Shown: positions 32,304 to 44,900 of the stretch, one piece after another
How positions within the stretch are numbered: position 1 is the stretch's first letter
How the letters are laid out: each line of letters opens with the position of its first letter
Assembly (NCBI GenBank): GCA_027475525.1
Contig: JAMWFC010000073.1
Span: 707,791 to 771,790 of the forward strand
Reading direction: 5' to 3'
DNA from: Macrolepiota albuminosa
Lineage: Eukaryota; Basidiomycota; Agaricomycetes; Agaricales; Agaricaceae
DNA length: 64,000 bases
Position numbers and translations under genes: made by a program
The notes under the pieces: model-generated
The model's input: only the letters and a program-made list of their open reading frames with translations
What the model was told of the DNA's origin: nothing
Databases searched by the model: none

Positions 32304-33560
32304 ATACATGCATATGCAGGAGGGCATAGGTTCTCTGAGTTGGAGGACTGGGCCATAGATGTCTGCTACTACCTGGCAGCCATGCTACTATGGTGGTGAT
32401 GACATGGACCAGGAAAGAATATATGTGTTACACAAATTCATGGAAGAAGAGGTGTGAAATTGATTCCACCACCATGTCCTGAACATCAATTGCAATAAAT
32501 CACATTGAATGTCTAAAGAGGTCCTAATAGGACTGTATAATCACTTTGTCAATGCTGCAACCATACAAGAAGCTCATGACATCTTTAAGAAGGCAGTGTA
32601 CAATGCTAAAATTGGCATTCAGACATTCAATGATGACCTGATGAGTTATGTGCAGAATATGGACATCTATCCAGATGAATACACAATTAAAGAGACATTT
32701 CTGGATAGAATACTAGCAGATATAAGGAGGTCATTGATATGCAATGACAATTTATCTCCAGAGATCAATACAGTGACTAAGGTCTTGGCATATGCCATTA
32801 GATATGAGCAGTCAACATGAACTGCAAATCATTATGAGCAGTGTAGTTCATGCCAAGGACTAGTGAACCATCAAGCAGTAAAGGTGGGAACTTTCCTTGT
32901 CAAATGGTCAGAGATGGAGAAAAATTGCAATCTGCAATTTGTTGTTTACAAGACAATTTCTGTAGACTGGTGGCCTAGACCAAAACCTGCTAAATATGGG
33001 CCAGCAAAAGAGAGTTCACCCTATTTAAGTCAAAATCAGATAGCAGCTAGAGAGAGTCCAGCACCTGGAGTGTGTTTAATAGGCAAACCTAATATAGTTG
33101 CAGGAGTAACCCAGAGAAAGCCTGCAGGAGACTCTCCTGAGTGCTACAACTGTGGGAGGGTTGGGCATTTCACTAAGGAATGTCCTGCCCCTTTCAAGGC
33201 ACACATTCATGCAGTCCATATAGCTGCAAGTCCAAGTGATGTTGTCAGCAACAACAAGGAAAAAGAAGCTGTCAAGAAGAGGAGCCATAGAAAATGACTG
33301 ATGGCTTGGAAGTGGATGATGCAGAAACCAGTACAATATGATGGTCTGGTGGCAACCAAGAGAAATAAGCTTGTGCCTGGAAAAGGCAAAGCAAAAACTG
33401 TCTCTCTATCCAATGAGAGTAACTATGAAGAGTTGAGCTTGGAGCAGGAGGGAGAGGAAGAGAATTAGCAGCTGACCAATTCCAATGAGTATTTTGCAAC
33501 AAGTACATTGCAAAAAAAAAAAAAAGGCAAATCACATCAAAGAGCTACAGGCCTTTTAAC
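32304..33560 (+). pseudogene. gag: Element G1: A-like gag relic with zinc knuckle
   Basis: Pieces align with element A Gag from about residue 530: FSELEDWAIDVCYYLAA (A has FSDLENWTMDVCNHLAA), then 32509-32820 (EVLIGLYNHFVNAATIQEAH, SYVQNMDIYPDEYTIKETFL) and a CCHC knuckle (CYNCGRVGHFTKEC, about 33151-33192). Stops separate the pieces. Instead of protease and pol, an LTR follows at 33709, so this copy is gag-only. Almost no CpG remains. Confidence 0.75.
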
Positions 33561-33708
33561 CAAGGACTGATGATGATTTTTTAGGAAGGATTCCTGATAG
33601 TTTGGGGGTGAAAGTATGGGGGCCACTTGATATTAAGCAGACAAACTCATGCTTCAGAGAAGCACTTAGCCACTGCATATACTATTTGTATCATTCAATG
33701 GTGTGAAA

Positions 33709-34230
33709 TGTAAGTTTACTTTATGTAAAAGTAGTCTTAGCAGAATAAGACTAGACTTTTGTGATATTTCAACTTTATTTCACAAAGTATGTGGAGTTAA
33801 TGGTATATGCACACATACTTTGTAAAAGTGTATTATACTTTTGTAGTTGATTTATTAAAAATGTAAAATAAATTAACACTTAAAATAGATTCAAGTAATT
33901 ATTATTAAAATGTGATCCAAAGTCAATCTAATTGCTCATAGGCCTAAGACATCCACTTCCTAGAGACTCCGAGCCATGGCAAGTTAATTGCTTGCCAGAC
34001 CTCCCTGAAATCCTACTTCTTTTATACTTCTCTCTATATATGGACCAACATTGTCTCTCACGTGTTTCTACATTGGTTTGTAGAGTTGCCATGCCCAGCC
34101 AATTGGTTATTGCATTACTGAGCCTGAGCACTTGTCTAATTGTTTTTCTGAGCCTTGGTGCACATGGTCCCTCTTTTTTCTAGCTAAACTCTCCTCTGTG
34201 GTCCTGATTACTCCCTGCTTCCTCCTACTG
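33709..34230 (+). repeat. Element G1 LTR (right end approximate)
   Basis: It starts TGTAAGTTTAC and aligns to the inverted copy 35012-35514, sharing the CCATGGCAAGT(T/C)AATTGCTTGCC block. The 3' end is not sharp. Confidence 0.65.
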
Positions 34231-35011
34231 TCATCTTTCTGGAGCTCCTAGTGCTGTTTGGTGGTGTAGCAGAGTACATTTCCTGCCTGCAGATGTGTTC
34301 AAGCAAGGTCTTTTAATAGGGAGGGAGCTTAGAGCTGGCTCTGATAGTGATGTCACCAAGATCTCAGAGTTTGTTCTGAGATCTTGTGTCAAACACTGCC
34401 ACTCAGCGAGACTTAGTTAGGAGAGGTTTGAAGGCAAATTTGTGCCAAAAGCATGAACAATAGCTCATACCTTTATCTAAATTTTTAAATGATGTGATTA
34501 GTCAGTTTTGACTAGAGCTGATATTATAGTAAGAACAGACTATTTTAGCCATCATAAATTATTATAAAAAGAACATTGATATCTGTCTCAAATTAAAGAC
34601 AGAAACTAAGAGAAAGAACAAAATATTTCAAAATCTTTATTTTGTAACAAGTCTTATGTCTACTAAGCAGCTGAAAACTGTAGGTGCTTGTGAATATAGT
34701 CAAAAACAGTAGACCAAGACATACCTCAGCAAAATTCATTAATGTACTCATCAAACTACTTGGTGCTCCAATCAACAGCAACAACAGAAACAGCAGCAAA
34801 ATTGATGGCAACTCAATCTCAGGCAGCTCTCCAAGATTGATCCCATCAGACAATCATGGAGTCAATCATGATCAAAGCCTGATCCAACATTGTCATTCCT
34901 CTACATTCTATGTACCACCATCTGCACTACTCCAATCCCACTATGTGATCTGCAAAACAACAATAGGAAAGCACCTGAAACAAGGTAAGGAAGCAGAAAA
35001 GGGGAAAAAAA
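34231..35011. other. Unassigned sequence between two convergent LTRs
   Basis: AT-rich. One plus-strand frame (34684-35016) contains a Ser/Asn-rich stretch and TFYVPPSALLQSHYV but has no recognisable domain. Confidence 0.35.
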
Positions 35012-35514
35012 TGTAAGAAGCTAGGAGAAAAAGACTTTAGCCAGAAAATAGATGACCACATGCACTAAACGTTGGCAGAGATAAAAACTACACATCCAGA
35101 CTTAGTAATACAGCAACCAAAGGCCTAAGCCTAGCAAAGCAACAAGCTGATACCATAGTATGCAAAACAGGCAGTGGTCTGTGTGTCAAAGGAGGAGATA
35201 TAAAAGGAAGAGGAGTGTGATAAAGTTGGGCAAGCAATTGACTTGCCATGGCTTGTCCTCAGAGAGTAGATATCTTAGGCCAACATGATTAGATTAACTT
35301 CAGGTTACTACTATTAAGACTATTTGTTCCCAATTTTGAGTATGACTTTTTAAGTTTATATTCAAATTCAAATCAATAAAAATTAAAAGCTACTTTTACA
35401 AAGTGTGTATGCATGTACTGTTAGCCCCACATACTCTGTGAAATAAAAGTTAAAACATCACAAAAGTCCAGTCTTATTCTACTAAGACTACTTTTACATA
35501 AAGTAAACTTTACA
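35012..35514 (-). repeat. Element G2 LTR (503 bp)
   Basis: Minus-strand ends TGTAAAG and CTTACA form good LTR termini. It is the inverted relative of 33709-34230, so the two elements face each other tail to tail. Confidence 0.65.
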
Positions 35515-37468
35515 TTTTGCATCAACATGTATTCAATAGAAAAGCCTAACTTTGAGATTGTTGGTTTTCAGATTTGATTTTTAAGCCAAATCCTGACAGT
35601 CTCTCAACCACCTAGGCATTTCTCCATAGATGCCTGGTAGTCAGCTGCAGGGAAGTTTAGTGAGTATTATGACAATGATCATTGAGTCCCACACTGTCTT
35701 TCACTTTGTGCTGGAATTTGTGCAGAAATGCAATCTTATCCTAATATATGAGGTTTAACTCCTTGAATTTGTAGGCAATTCAAAGCTAACAAATTTGTTC
35801 TGCCCAGCATGCTGGGATGTAGATATATTGAGATGCTGTAAATATATGTACCACCAAAAAAAAAAACATATTGTTATAGGGATCAAATATAGTTTTTTTA
35901 ATCAGCATAAAGGCAAGTGATGGACAACTCAGTAGTTCAGTGGTCTGTCCAAGGCTGTCAACACATTGTTGATCTGTTTGGTCTAGATCTACCTGGATTA
36001 CAAATGTGCTTACTCCCAGTAGTTTCCTACCATTGGACTTGGCTTGTCTCTTGGTCAGACAATTTTAAGCGAAGTGTCCCTCCTGACTGAAGCAAAAGCA
36101 TTTATTTGCTCCTTGGTATTCTTTCTTTTCTTCTTTACTCAGAAGAGTCTTATGCTGGCCTGCAGATCATTTTGAATCCAATTTGCTACCCTCATTGGCC
36201 TTCCATTTATTGCCATTAGATCTGCTTGCTCTGTTGTAATTGGACGAAGCACCAGAGACATTGTTTGTGCTCAATAAAATAAGTGAGATGATTTTCCCTC
36301 TTTATCCAGTCCCTCGTGTGTTCTGGGAGTTTGGGAGTTGCACAGCTGATTGCCTGAACACTGGTTTCCATTATGATCAGCTGAGTCACAGAAATCTACA
36401 TTATCTGCTAACTCTTGGTATTCAGCCTCACAAACAATCTCCTTCCATAAGCTGTACTCAGGGTTCAGATGAGCATGTGGAGAGATTGTCTTAATCCATT
36501 AAATAGCTTTACTATATGGGCCTCCTGACTGTCAGCACCTATGATAGTAAAGAGTTCATCAAGGTCAGCAACATATTCTTTAACGGACTTTGGCCCTTGT
36601 TTAGCTTATCCCTCTGCTGACTTCAGAAATTGATAGGGAAACAATAATTGAATAGCTCAACAAAAAACTTACTCATTGACTATTTTTCAGGTTCAAAGAC
36701 TACATGTTGTATATAGAAAGTGTAAGCTTTTCCAGTCAGGAACTTGGATAGTACAATGACCTGATATTTTCTTTCCACATATCTGTACTTCATGTAGGCC
36801 ATGCCATGAGTTAGAAATTGGTAAAAGGCATGTATGTCCACTCTGCCATTGTACTTTTCAGGTGGGGTGGGCTTTATAGTTGACCAATGCATTGACTTAT
36901 ATTTAGATTTATGCTTAGATCTGTGGAACCAACAACATCTCCATGGGTGGGATGATGAATTCAAACCCAAGCTGGAGTTAGTGGAATCAGATCCATCATC
37001 TGAACTCTTGTATCCAGAACTCAAGTCCAAATCTGATCTATCTGAAGCAGAGGAATCAGATAATCCATTATCCACATCAGGTGCTTGCGGCCTCTGATGC
37101 CTTTCCAGATGCCCAAATGCTTGTCTTAGGGTGCTCTTACTTGTAATTTGAGTTATTGGGGCCATTGCCAGATGCTTACTGGATTTTAGCTTATTGACAT
37201 GCTTGTACTTGTGCTTGTTTTTGGAACCTTTGGCCACCTTTTGGATAAGGGTGGCCATCTCATCTGAGATAGGCTCTGATCCTGCACATTCCTTGGGTCT
37301 TTGATGAGAGGTTCCCTCTCTTTGATGGAGTCTTTTAACTTCACATTCTAACTTTCTTTTATTTTGTAAGTATTCTAACATATCTTTATGAAAAACTTCA
37401 TATTTTCCTACTGCATCAGAGATTTCCTCCTCATGGGCAGTTTTGCTGCTGTTATCAATTGTTTCCAC
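35515..37468 (-). pseudogene. gag: Element G2: gag relic (and traces of protease)
   Basis: The open part 36680-37468 (262 codons) has a charged, Lys/Ser-rich N-terminus and a capsid start (PEKYNGRVDIHAFYQFLTHG, ERKYQVIVLSKFLTGKAYTF) typical of basidiomycete gypsy Gag. After stops, frames down to about 36060 continue the capsid (KEYVADLDELFTIIGA, then AHIVKLFNGLRQSLH) and a degenerate zinc knuckle (FSQEGHFA-stop-NC). A weak protease trace may follow before the LTR at 35514. No pol is present. Confidence 0.7.
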
Positions 37469-37747
37469 CCTAACTTCACTTTATTTGGTTAGGGCTCCAA
37501 GTATGTATACCTCTACTCCAACCTCACTTTCTTTAGTTAGGAGCTCTAAATATGTATATTAGTAACTTAGCTTCTTTCATTATCTTACTTTCATTATGTC
37601 TTACTGATTTCAACATATATTGTTAATAAATAGAGAATTTTACATTTATCAAAAAATGATGCTACAATTTCAAGTTATATATATTCTATTAATACAGTAT
37701 CAACAAATATCAAGTTAAATGCTAAAATATAAATTAGTAAGAAGTAG

Positions 37748-40163
37748 TTAATTAATAATCACACTTACATTTGTAAACCATTGAGAATTTCTTGATATAC
37801 AATATTTGCAGTTGTTTTTAATATATTTTCTTCTAATAAAATCACTTTGATATGATCTTCTGATATGCATTGAGAAAGTGCAATATAAAGTTGGCCATGT
37901 GTAAAAACAAATGATTGAAGGTCCAATCCAACATGTTTGACTAATTGTCTTTGAGACTTGTTGATAGTCATAGCAAAGGCCAATCAAATTGGAAACTGTC
38001 TTCTATATAATGGTATAAGCAAATTCTCTTCAAAGACATCTAGATTGATCCTTGGAATCAAAACTGTTAAACCTGCAGACTTGGCATCTCCACTGATAAT
38101 ATGACATCTGAGGACTCTGGTACTGATATGAGTGATGATCATTCTTGTTCTATCATAAAGTTCTTTGATTGTATCCAGATTCCTGAGAAGCATGACAGGA
38201 ATTCCAATCTTCAAAGCCAGTTTAGCCAAAGGCAAATTACTAGCTTTCAAAGAGTTGAGATATTCTACAGGATATAATGCAAGGATCTGCACTCTGTGAA
38301 ATCCTTTCTTCTTCTAAATACCTCTCTACAACTTCTGCATTGATCTCTTCTATATCAGAGTTCTTGCCAGAGAATAGTCTAATCCAGATAATACTGATCA
38401 TTTTGAAGATGACCAATATCAGGATATGTGGAAGAAATCAATTCAGTGATAGAATTGTTATCATAGATCATCTCTTCAAGCAGTTTGACTGTTTTTCCAG
38501 GTCCTATATTTTTCCTTGCATTAATATTCAACAACCAAGCTGCATCAGCAATATTCTTTGCAGTCTGATCCAATCTCATATTTTGAACCAAGTAGTGGAC
38601 CTGAAGGTAATTTCAAAGTTGGCTTCTTTTGAATAAAGCAGCAATTATCTGCTGCCTAAGTTTATGTAGAACCACTAGAAGAGTTTGTCTAAAGTCCCCT
38701 CTAAAAACCACAGTGACTCCACCAAAGGAAATGTTGTTATTGAAGATGTCTCTGAAGCTACAATCTACAGAATCAATGGCATTTTTATGTTGCATTGAAA
38801 CTTCATCCCAAATGACAACTTTGATGCAAAGTATGAGCTGTGATACCTGGGTTCCTCTTTTAATATTGGCAATGGATGTATTAAGAGCAGGAATGAGGAT
38901 TTTAAATCTTGAAGGAGCAGTCCTACCCCCTTCCAACAATAGGGCAGCAATTCCAGATGATGCTAGACATAATGCCACATTTTTATTGGAACAAACAGTG
39001 GCAGCCGGAGTATTGCAGACAAAGGTTTTGCCACATCTTCCAGCACTGTGAATGAATAGCATCCTGCCCAAATTATTGTTCACAGAGTCCATGACAGCAT
39101 CAAAAGTCTCTAGTTGTTCTATATTGAACTTGGTCTTGTTTTCCTCCACTCTTTGCTTGAGTTCCTTAACATCATAATTAGTTTCATCTTTTCAAAGTTG
39201 ACTGCCTAGAAGAATGATCAGTATTCAAGTCAATCTTTTGTGCAAATGCCAATTACCTAGAACTATGTTCCAATTCTGTTGAGCCTCTGGCATATTGGAA
39301 AAGTCTTTCAGAGTTTTCCCAAAATTTATCAAAGTGTCATTGATGAGATAAAAGCCATAATTATAAATATCTTTGTTGGTAAAGACTTGGTCCCTGTACT
39401 GCCTCATATGTTCTAATCTGTGTTTAGAATCATCATAGATTGAATGCTTGAATGTGTCCCATAAACTCTCAGGAGTGGCAGAAGCACAGTGGAATAGGGT
39501 GATGCAAAACAGCTGTCTGAGAGCTGATCCTAGTTGAATTTGAGCAGCCTCAGTGAGACACTGCCTTCATTCTGCATCATTCTTCAAAAGACCTAAAGCC
39601 TTGTATGTTTTCTGATAAGTTGGATAGATATGGCCATTAACTGTCCTGAGATTAGCTCATAAAGTTGCATTGATTACAACAGTCAAGAGTATTCTGAGAT
39701 GGACTCTTTCTTTCTGTCTTGGTAAAGCAAAGTACATGTACCTCTCTGTCTCTCCTTTCAACTCTGTTTAGATGCCTCATAAGCAAACTTAGTTGGAAAG
39801 TTCTGATAAGTGGTGTTATTGTTGGGAAACCTAGTATTGGCTTCAAACAAAGCTATGAGTGCAGTCTTGTCTGTATTAAGTCTAGCAGCCACCACCTGTA
39901 TGAGTTTATCATTTGGAAAATAGACTTCATGCTATATCAGCATGCATATTGAATTCAAAGATGTGCCAGCAAGCCTCAGAGGCAGAAATGTATCTGGCAT
40001 CCAAATGTTCTTTGATTGCATCTCTCTCCTCCTTAGCAATCTACAAAGTTGTCCTATCATGTTGCTTGTAAATGTACTTATGAATGTATTTGATTGCATC
40101 CACTGAAGCACAGACTTCTACATTGATATAACATTGGAATTTGACTGAGAGATATGGATTGTA
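37748..40163 (-). pseudogene. Helitron 2: dead Rep-helicase relic
   Basis: Minus-strand order is Rep C-terminal motif (KYIHKYIYKQHDR, carrying the two Tyr positions, near 40050) and DARYISASEACWHIFEF, a linker, then a PIF1-type helicase. The helicase has Walker A SAGRCGKTF (about 39018-39052), Walker B IWDEVSM, VVFRGDFRQTL, the YPVEYLNSLKASNLP segment and the C-terminal [22 protein letters not shown] / [11 protein letters not shown] block ending near 37765. Walker A has Arg instead of Gly in GxGGKT. There are many stops and almost no CpG. The N-terminal Rep half is replaced by element D2 at 40164. It belongs to a different Helitron subfamily from the one at 54841-63384. Confidence 0.8.
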
Positions 40164-40748
40164 TGGGACACCTGAGTCTCCAGAGCAAGCAAGCAACCCC
40201 AGGCATCATCCTGAGGGGCAGAAGTGTCCAGGGGAGTGTCTGAGGGGGCTGGTTGGGTCATAGAAGCAACAGAGGGGCAGGGAGTAATCCAGTGGGGGAG
40301 GGACCTAAAGGGGCAAGAGAGGGCTCAAGCAGGCTGAAGAGGGCTCCCAGATTGAAATGTAGAGACTTGTTCTGCTGTAAGGGTGACCTCTAGAGGCTAT
40401 GGCTCAGTCACACAGCTGGCAGAGGGAGATCCAAAGTGTATTAGAATATACACTAACAATATCAAGGTACTCACCTGGCAGAGGGAGATCCAAAGAGAAC
40501 AAGTCTAGGGATTTCCTATGCCAGGTTGGACGCTTTTGGGGCCTCTGAAGCATGGGAAACAACTGTACAGTACAACAAAACCTTAAAAACTCAAAAATTG
40601 CCTACACAAACAATTGCACAAATAAAGAGCAAACTCTGGCAAACTCTGGCTTATAGAAGCAGTCTGGAAGTGGTGCTGAGGGGCCCACACTTGTCTGAAT
40701 GGTGGCTAAAGAACCAGAGCATCTCAAGAGCTGAGAGTAGTACTAACA
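40164..40748 (-). mobile_element. Element D2: LTR plus start of gag
   Basis: On the minus strand an LTR (40748-40376, TGTTAGTA...CTTACA, 373 bp) is followed by a leader and the gag start at 40259 (first ~32 codons match D gag). Homology ends at the Helitron 2 junction near 40163. The LTR contains the intron-like insert with a GTGAGT donor. Its right edge, about 40750, is also where normal CpG content returns. Confidence 0.75.
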
Positions 40749-41588
40749 GATAGTGTTGAAAGAATAGAAACTTGCTTGTATGGGCCGTTGCTAGCACGGC
40801 GTGACCGAGATCTACCTGCCGAATTTGATCAAAACGTCGACGAGACTGAGGCCTACATCTTAGGGTGTTGAATACGTGACGTTGCAGTGTCAATATGACC
40901 ACGTTATTGTGACTTGCCAGCACGGCGCGACATGGTAGCGCAGAAGAGAGAAATATCAGCAACGTTTGTATAATATGCAATGTTTGAATCGTATATAACA
41001 GTATCAGTAATCATAACAAAAAAAAAAACAAAAAAAGGCATGCACACTTTGAATGTCAGCAGCGCCTGTTTCGGTGATTCCATGAGAGCAGATGCTGACG
41101 ACCAAGCTGCTCACGAGTTGCATGGAGATTGCCGTAGATCTATCAAGTCACGTTATATAAAGTATGCCAAAAGAAACCACTGGATCCAGAAACATGTTCC
41201 ATCAGAAAATATGCTGACCTATTAAGGCGCTTGCACATGTGTTTTAACTCTAGTATACTTCATTAGTTTATTTTACTCGTTTATTTGTCAACCCTTCATC
41301 CTCACCCTGTAAATAAGTAGTAGTCAGCTGATAGCTTTTGCCTCTGACACCAATACACATAGGTCGCGCAATTGCGTGACTGGTTCGGCGCTATCACATC
41401 AGCATTCACGCTAACTGCAGAGGAGAGGTATCTAAGTAAACAGGCCGTCCAACCAAACACTTATATAATATATATTAATTATCAATTATCAATTAATTAT
41501 TAATTGTTAATTATTTACGTATAGTAGTTATTGTTATGTTACATATTCCTAAGTTTAAATACGATATATATACACGTACGTAGATAGA
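40749..41588. other. Intergenic sequence, no gene recognised
   Basis: CpG content is normal. A GCACGGCG(T/C)GAC motif occurs twice (about 40793 and 40919). There is an A-rich tract at 41020-41036 and an AT-rich stretch at 41460-41520. Short frames are open by chance only. Confidence 0.4.
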
Positions 41589-41593
41589 CAAAT
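41589..41593 (+). repeat. Target-site duplication CAAAT, left copy
   Basis: Identical to 52612-52616 on the other side of element A, as expected for Ty3/gypsy integration (5 bp). Confidence 0.9.
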
Positions 41594-41784
41594 TGTAACA
41601 TATTATACTTAGTTAATTAATTAATATACACTTATATTAACTAATTATTATTACTCTACATACATGCTGGCTGCCTTATGTAAGGCAGCCAATTTTACTG
41701 TCATACTCGTAGTACTAGAATCGAAGATCGATCTGGTTCTGTTGGTGTGACCGTAAGGCTATCCTTATACTTGACTTTGTTTCA
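41594..41784 (+). repeat. 5' LTR of element A (191 bp)
   Basis: TGTAACA...TTTCA. By eye there is no difference from the 3' LTR. It contains a perfect 12-bp-arm inverted repeat region around GGCTGCCTTA/TAAGGCAGCC (about 41670-41693). Confidence 0.93.
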
Positions 41785-41934
41785 CTTTTTTGAACCTTTC
41801 GGGTTCAATTCTGATACTACGGACAAAGACTACGGGTCTAGACTGATAGCCTAGACTGTGATTGCATCGAACAGTGTATCAACTTCTTTGACGCACGCTT
41901 CCGGGTAAAACGAGACGTAGCAACACTTGATTGG
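41785..41934 (+). promoter_or_regulatory. Element A leader with hairpin at the primer-binding position
   Basis: Directly inside the LTR, TGAACC (41791-41796) and GGTTCA (41802-41807) form a 6-bp stem with a 5-nt loop, also kept in A' (4590-4606). The GGTTCAA block resembles a tRNA T-arm, but no standard 18-nt tRNA 3' end match is apparent, so the primer is not identified. Confidence 0.55.
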
Positions 41935-44900
41935 ATGGAGACCAATCAATCTACTGAACCGACACGCGATGGTGAGACCATCGACCAGTCGTTGGCATAT
42001 CCTCAATCTGCGGTGACTGACCCGGGTCATCCTGGGTCAGAATATACAGAGGCCGAGCCCTCCCGGCAGCCTCAGGGAATGCCAGGAGGGACGCAATGGA
42101 GTGAAGTACGGCCGACAGCTGCTCCAAGCGGTGCAGCGAGACCAGGAGCATTTGTGGAAGACCTGGAACAGCAGGTCGGCAGGGAGCATGAATCTCCCAT
42201 GCAGACTGGGAGGTCAGGGCGGCAATCCCAGAGCAGGAGTAGTGCTCAGGGACATACCGAAGGTCGCAGACCTTCGTCGTACTTTTTGGGGAAGATGCCG
42301 AGGCAAGAGGCGGGCAGTTGGAGAGTTCCAACTGAATCCACTCCCATGACGCAACGTCAGCAGGGATCCGGAGTGCCACAGGAAACGACAATGCCTGAGC
42401 AAAGGACGCCGGCAGTACACTGGGAAGACGAAACATCCGATGACGAAGAGAGTGGACGGAGTGAGTCCACCCTGCAGGTTCAGTGTGCTATGTTATGGAA
42501 GAGATATCCTAGCATTACAAAGGATACCACGCGTGCTCGACTAGGACTGTATGTACTGAAACACATACGGTTGATACAGGCTAGAGGTGAAACTGTACCT
42601 CAGTTGAATACTGTTGAATACATTACATTGTACGTTCAGATTCTTGAGCTGGAAGCCCAAGCATATATGTATCGCAAGGCAAATCGAGGATCAGCTGCCT
42701 CGACTCCAGAGGGGGCAAACTTGATTCCGAATATACCCCCGGTGGCAAAACCAGAGTTGTCTCCCCATCTGGAAGAGGCAATAAGCAATATATATGCGCC
42801 CCAGCAAGCGGGAGAGTCTGACGAGCAGTTTGCTGCCAGGTTCGCTGCAGCACAAAGACAGAATGTATTCAGAGGTCAACGAAGGAGACCTCTGTCGACG
42901 ACGGAATCGGTGTCTACCATACCTGTGGTAGATAGTAACCTACCCGAAGCGGTGGAGCCAAGACACCCTCCCACAAAACAGGAATCAGTGGAGAATGTTC
43001 CACTGATGAATCAAGTGCCGTTGGCTGATAAGTTCGCAGAAAGAGTAGCTTATCAGCGCATGCGAAACCAAGACCTGAAGCGCCAGGGACACTCCTGGAT
43101 AGATGACCAGGGAATTGTCTTCGATGGGATAACTCCCATCGATGAGATGAGAAGGCAATATGTCCAACGGACACGACAGCCTGACACCAGGAGAGGGGAA
43201 CCGCCCATGGCGGATCCGAGTCGAGCCCCTGGGAAGCAGGTGATAGAAGAGCTAGGGGGACAGGAGAGCCCACTGCAGTGGAATGGTACCGAGAAAGTGC
43301 ACTATACAGGTCACCGACCTGTACGAGCATTCTCTGTGGTACCTCCAGCGGAAGGTAGAAATAAGACGCCTGGAATAACTGAGGCAACAAAGGTGTATAC
43401 TGAAAATATGCACCAGCGCCTCAGTAGTATAATCGACGATGCGGTAGGCGTAGCATTGCGCCTTCCCAAAGGTATCAAGCCACGTAAGGCGGAATCGAAA
43501 CACATTCTCCCGTACAGAGGGGAGTCCAAGTTCAGCGACTTGGAAAATTGGACGATGGATGTGTGCAACCATCTGGCAGCATGCCAGTATGGAGGGGATT
43601 GTCTGGATCGAGAACGTGTATTCGTCCTCCCGGAGTTCTTGGACGGACCAGCCAAAGCCTGGTTCCGTCACCATGTCTTGCACTACAATCGTGCACGACA
43701 GCAATGGACGTTTAAGGATGTAATCCTTGAATTGTATAACCGGTTTGTTAGTGCATCCACCATGCAGGATGCTCGGGAGGCGTTCATTGCAACCTCCTAC
43801 ACTGAACGGTTAGGTGTTCAAGGTTTCTATGACACCTTGATAGACCACGCGCAAAATATGTCAATTTACCCAGATAACTGGGTAATGATTGATACCTTTC
43901 TGCGGGGGATACCTGATGCAATGAGAGAGTCTCTCATTTGTGATGACGGACTATCACCCGAAGTAAATACCGTCGAGGAATTCGTAGCGCATGCATTGCG
44001 CTACGAGCAAGCCCACAAAATAGCGCGACACTTTGGGCTACATAGCTCAAAGGTTCGATCGGCGAACAAGGCCGAGCCTCGGAAGGTAGGTACCTTCTGG
44101 GCTCGTCGAAAGGAGATGGTGGGCAATACGAACCCGAGGCTCGTGGTAAGAGCAGCACCTCGGCAAGACCGACGCTTCCGGAGCGACCGGCCGGGGGACC
44201 GTAGGGATGCACCGGCACAGGATGCTCAGAGAGGTCCGCGCCGAGAGGGTGTTCGACCGCATCAGGCTGCTGGTGAGGCCAAATTGCCGACACCGACTGG
44301 GCCACCGAAGTATGAAGCAGCTTGCCCTTTTGTGGCGAGTAAGTGCTTCAAATGTGGTCAGCCTGGGCATTTTGCGAATGCATGCCCAGTGGGTGGTGGA
44401 AGGCCTATGGGTAAGCCACGTGCCTATGTGCGGGCGGCCCACACTGCTATCCCGGATGCTGAAGGGATAGACTCCGGGAATGAACCTGATGTGGAAGACG
44501 ATGAGGTGGAGAACCTCATACATGATGCACCAGAGGACGAAAACGCCTCTGTGGTGGAGGAGTTGTCGGATGATGAATACGTGGAAGTTGACGTATACGA
44601 CAACGATTATTACGCCCGGGAGTCAGACTCAGAGTTCATGGGAGCTCTGACGGACTACCCGGCCAGCGCATTAGACCGGCCAGTTGGAGCAGCCAATGTT
44701 AAGGTGTATAAGGTACACCTTCGCAAGGCTCCAGAAAAGCTGGTGAGACCGGTGTTGAAGCGCGAGGACAAGGAGTGCCTGGCGTCGTACGTTGAGGTGA
44801 ATGGCCACAAGGCATGGACATTGTGGGATTCAGGTAGTACGACTACTGGGGTGACACCCCAGTTTTGCCAAGTGCACGATATTTCTGTCAGTGAGTTGAA

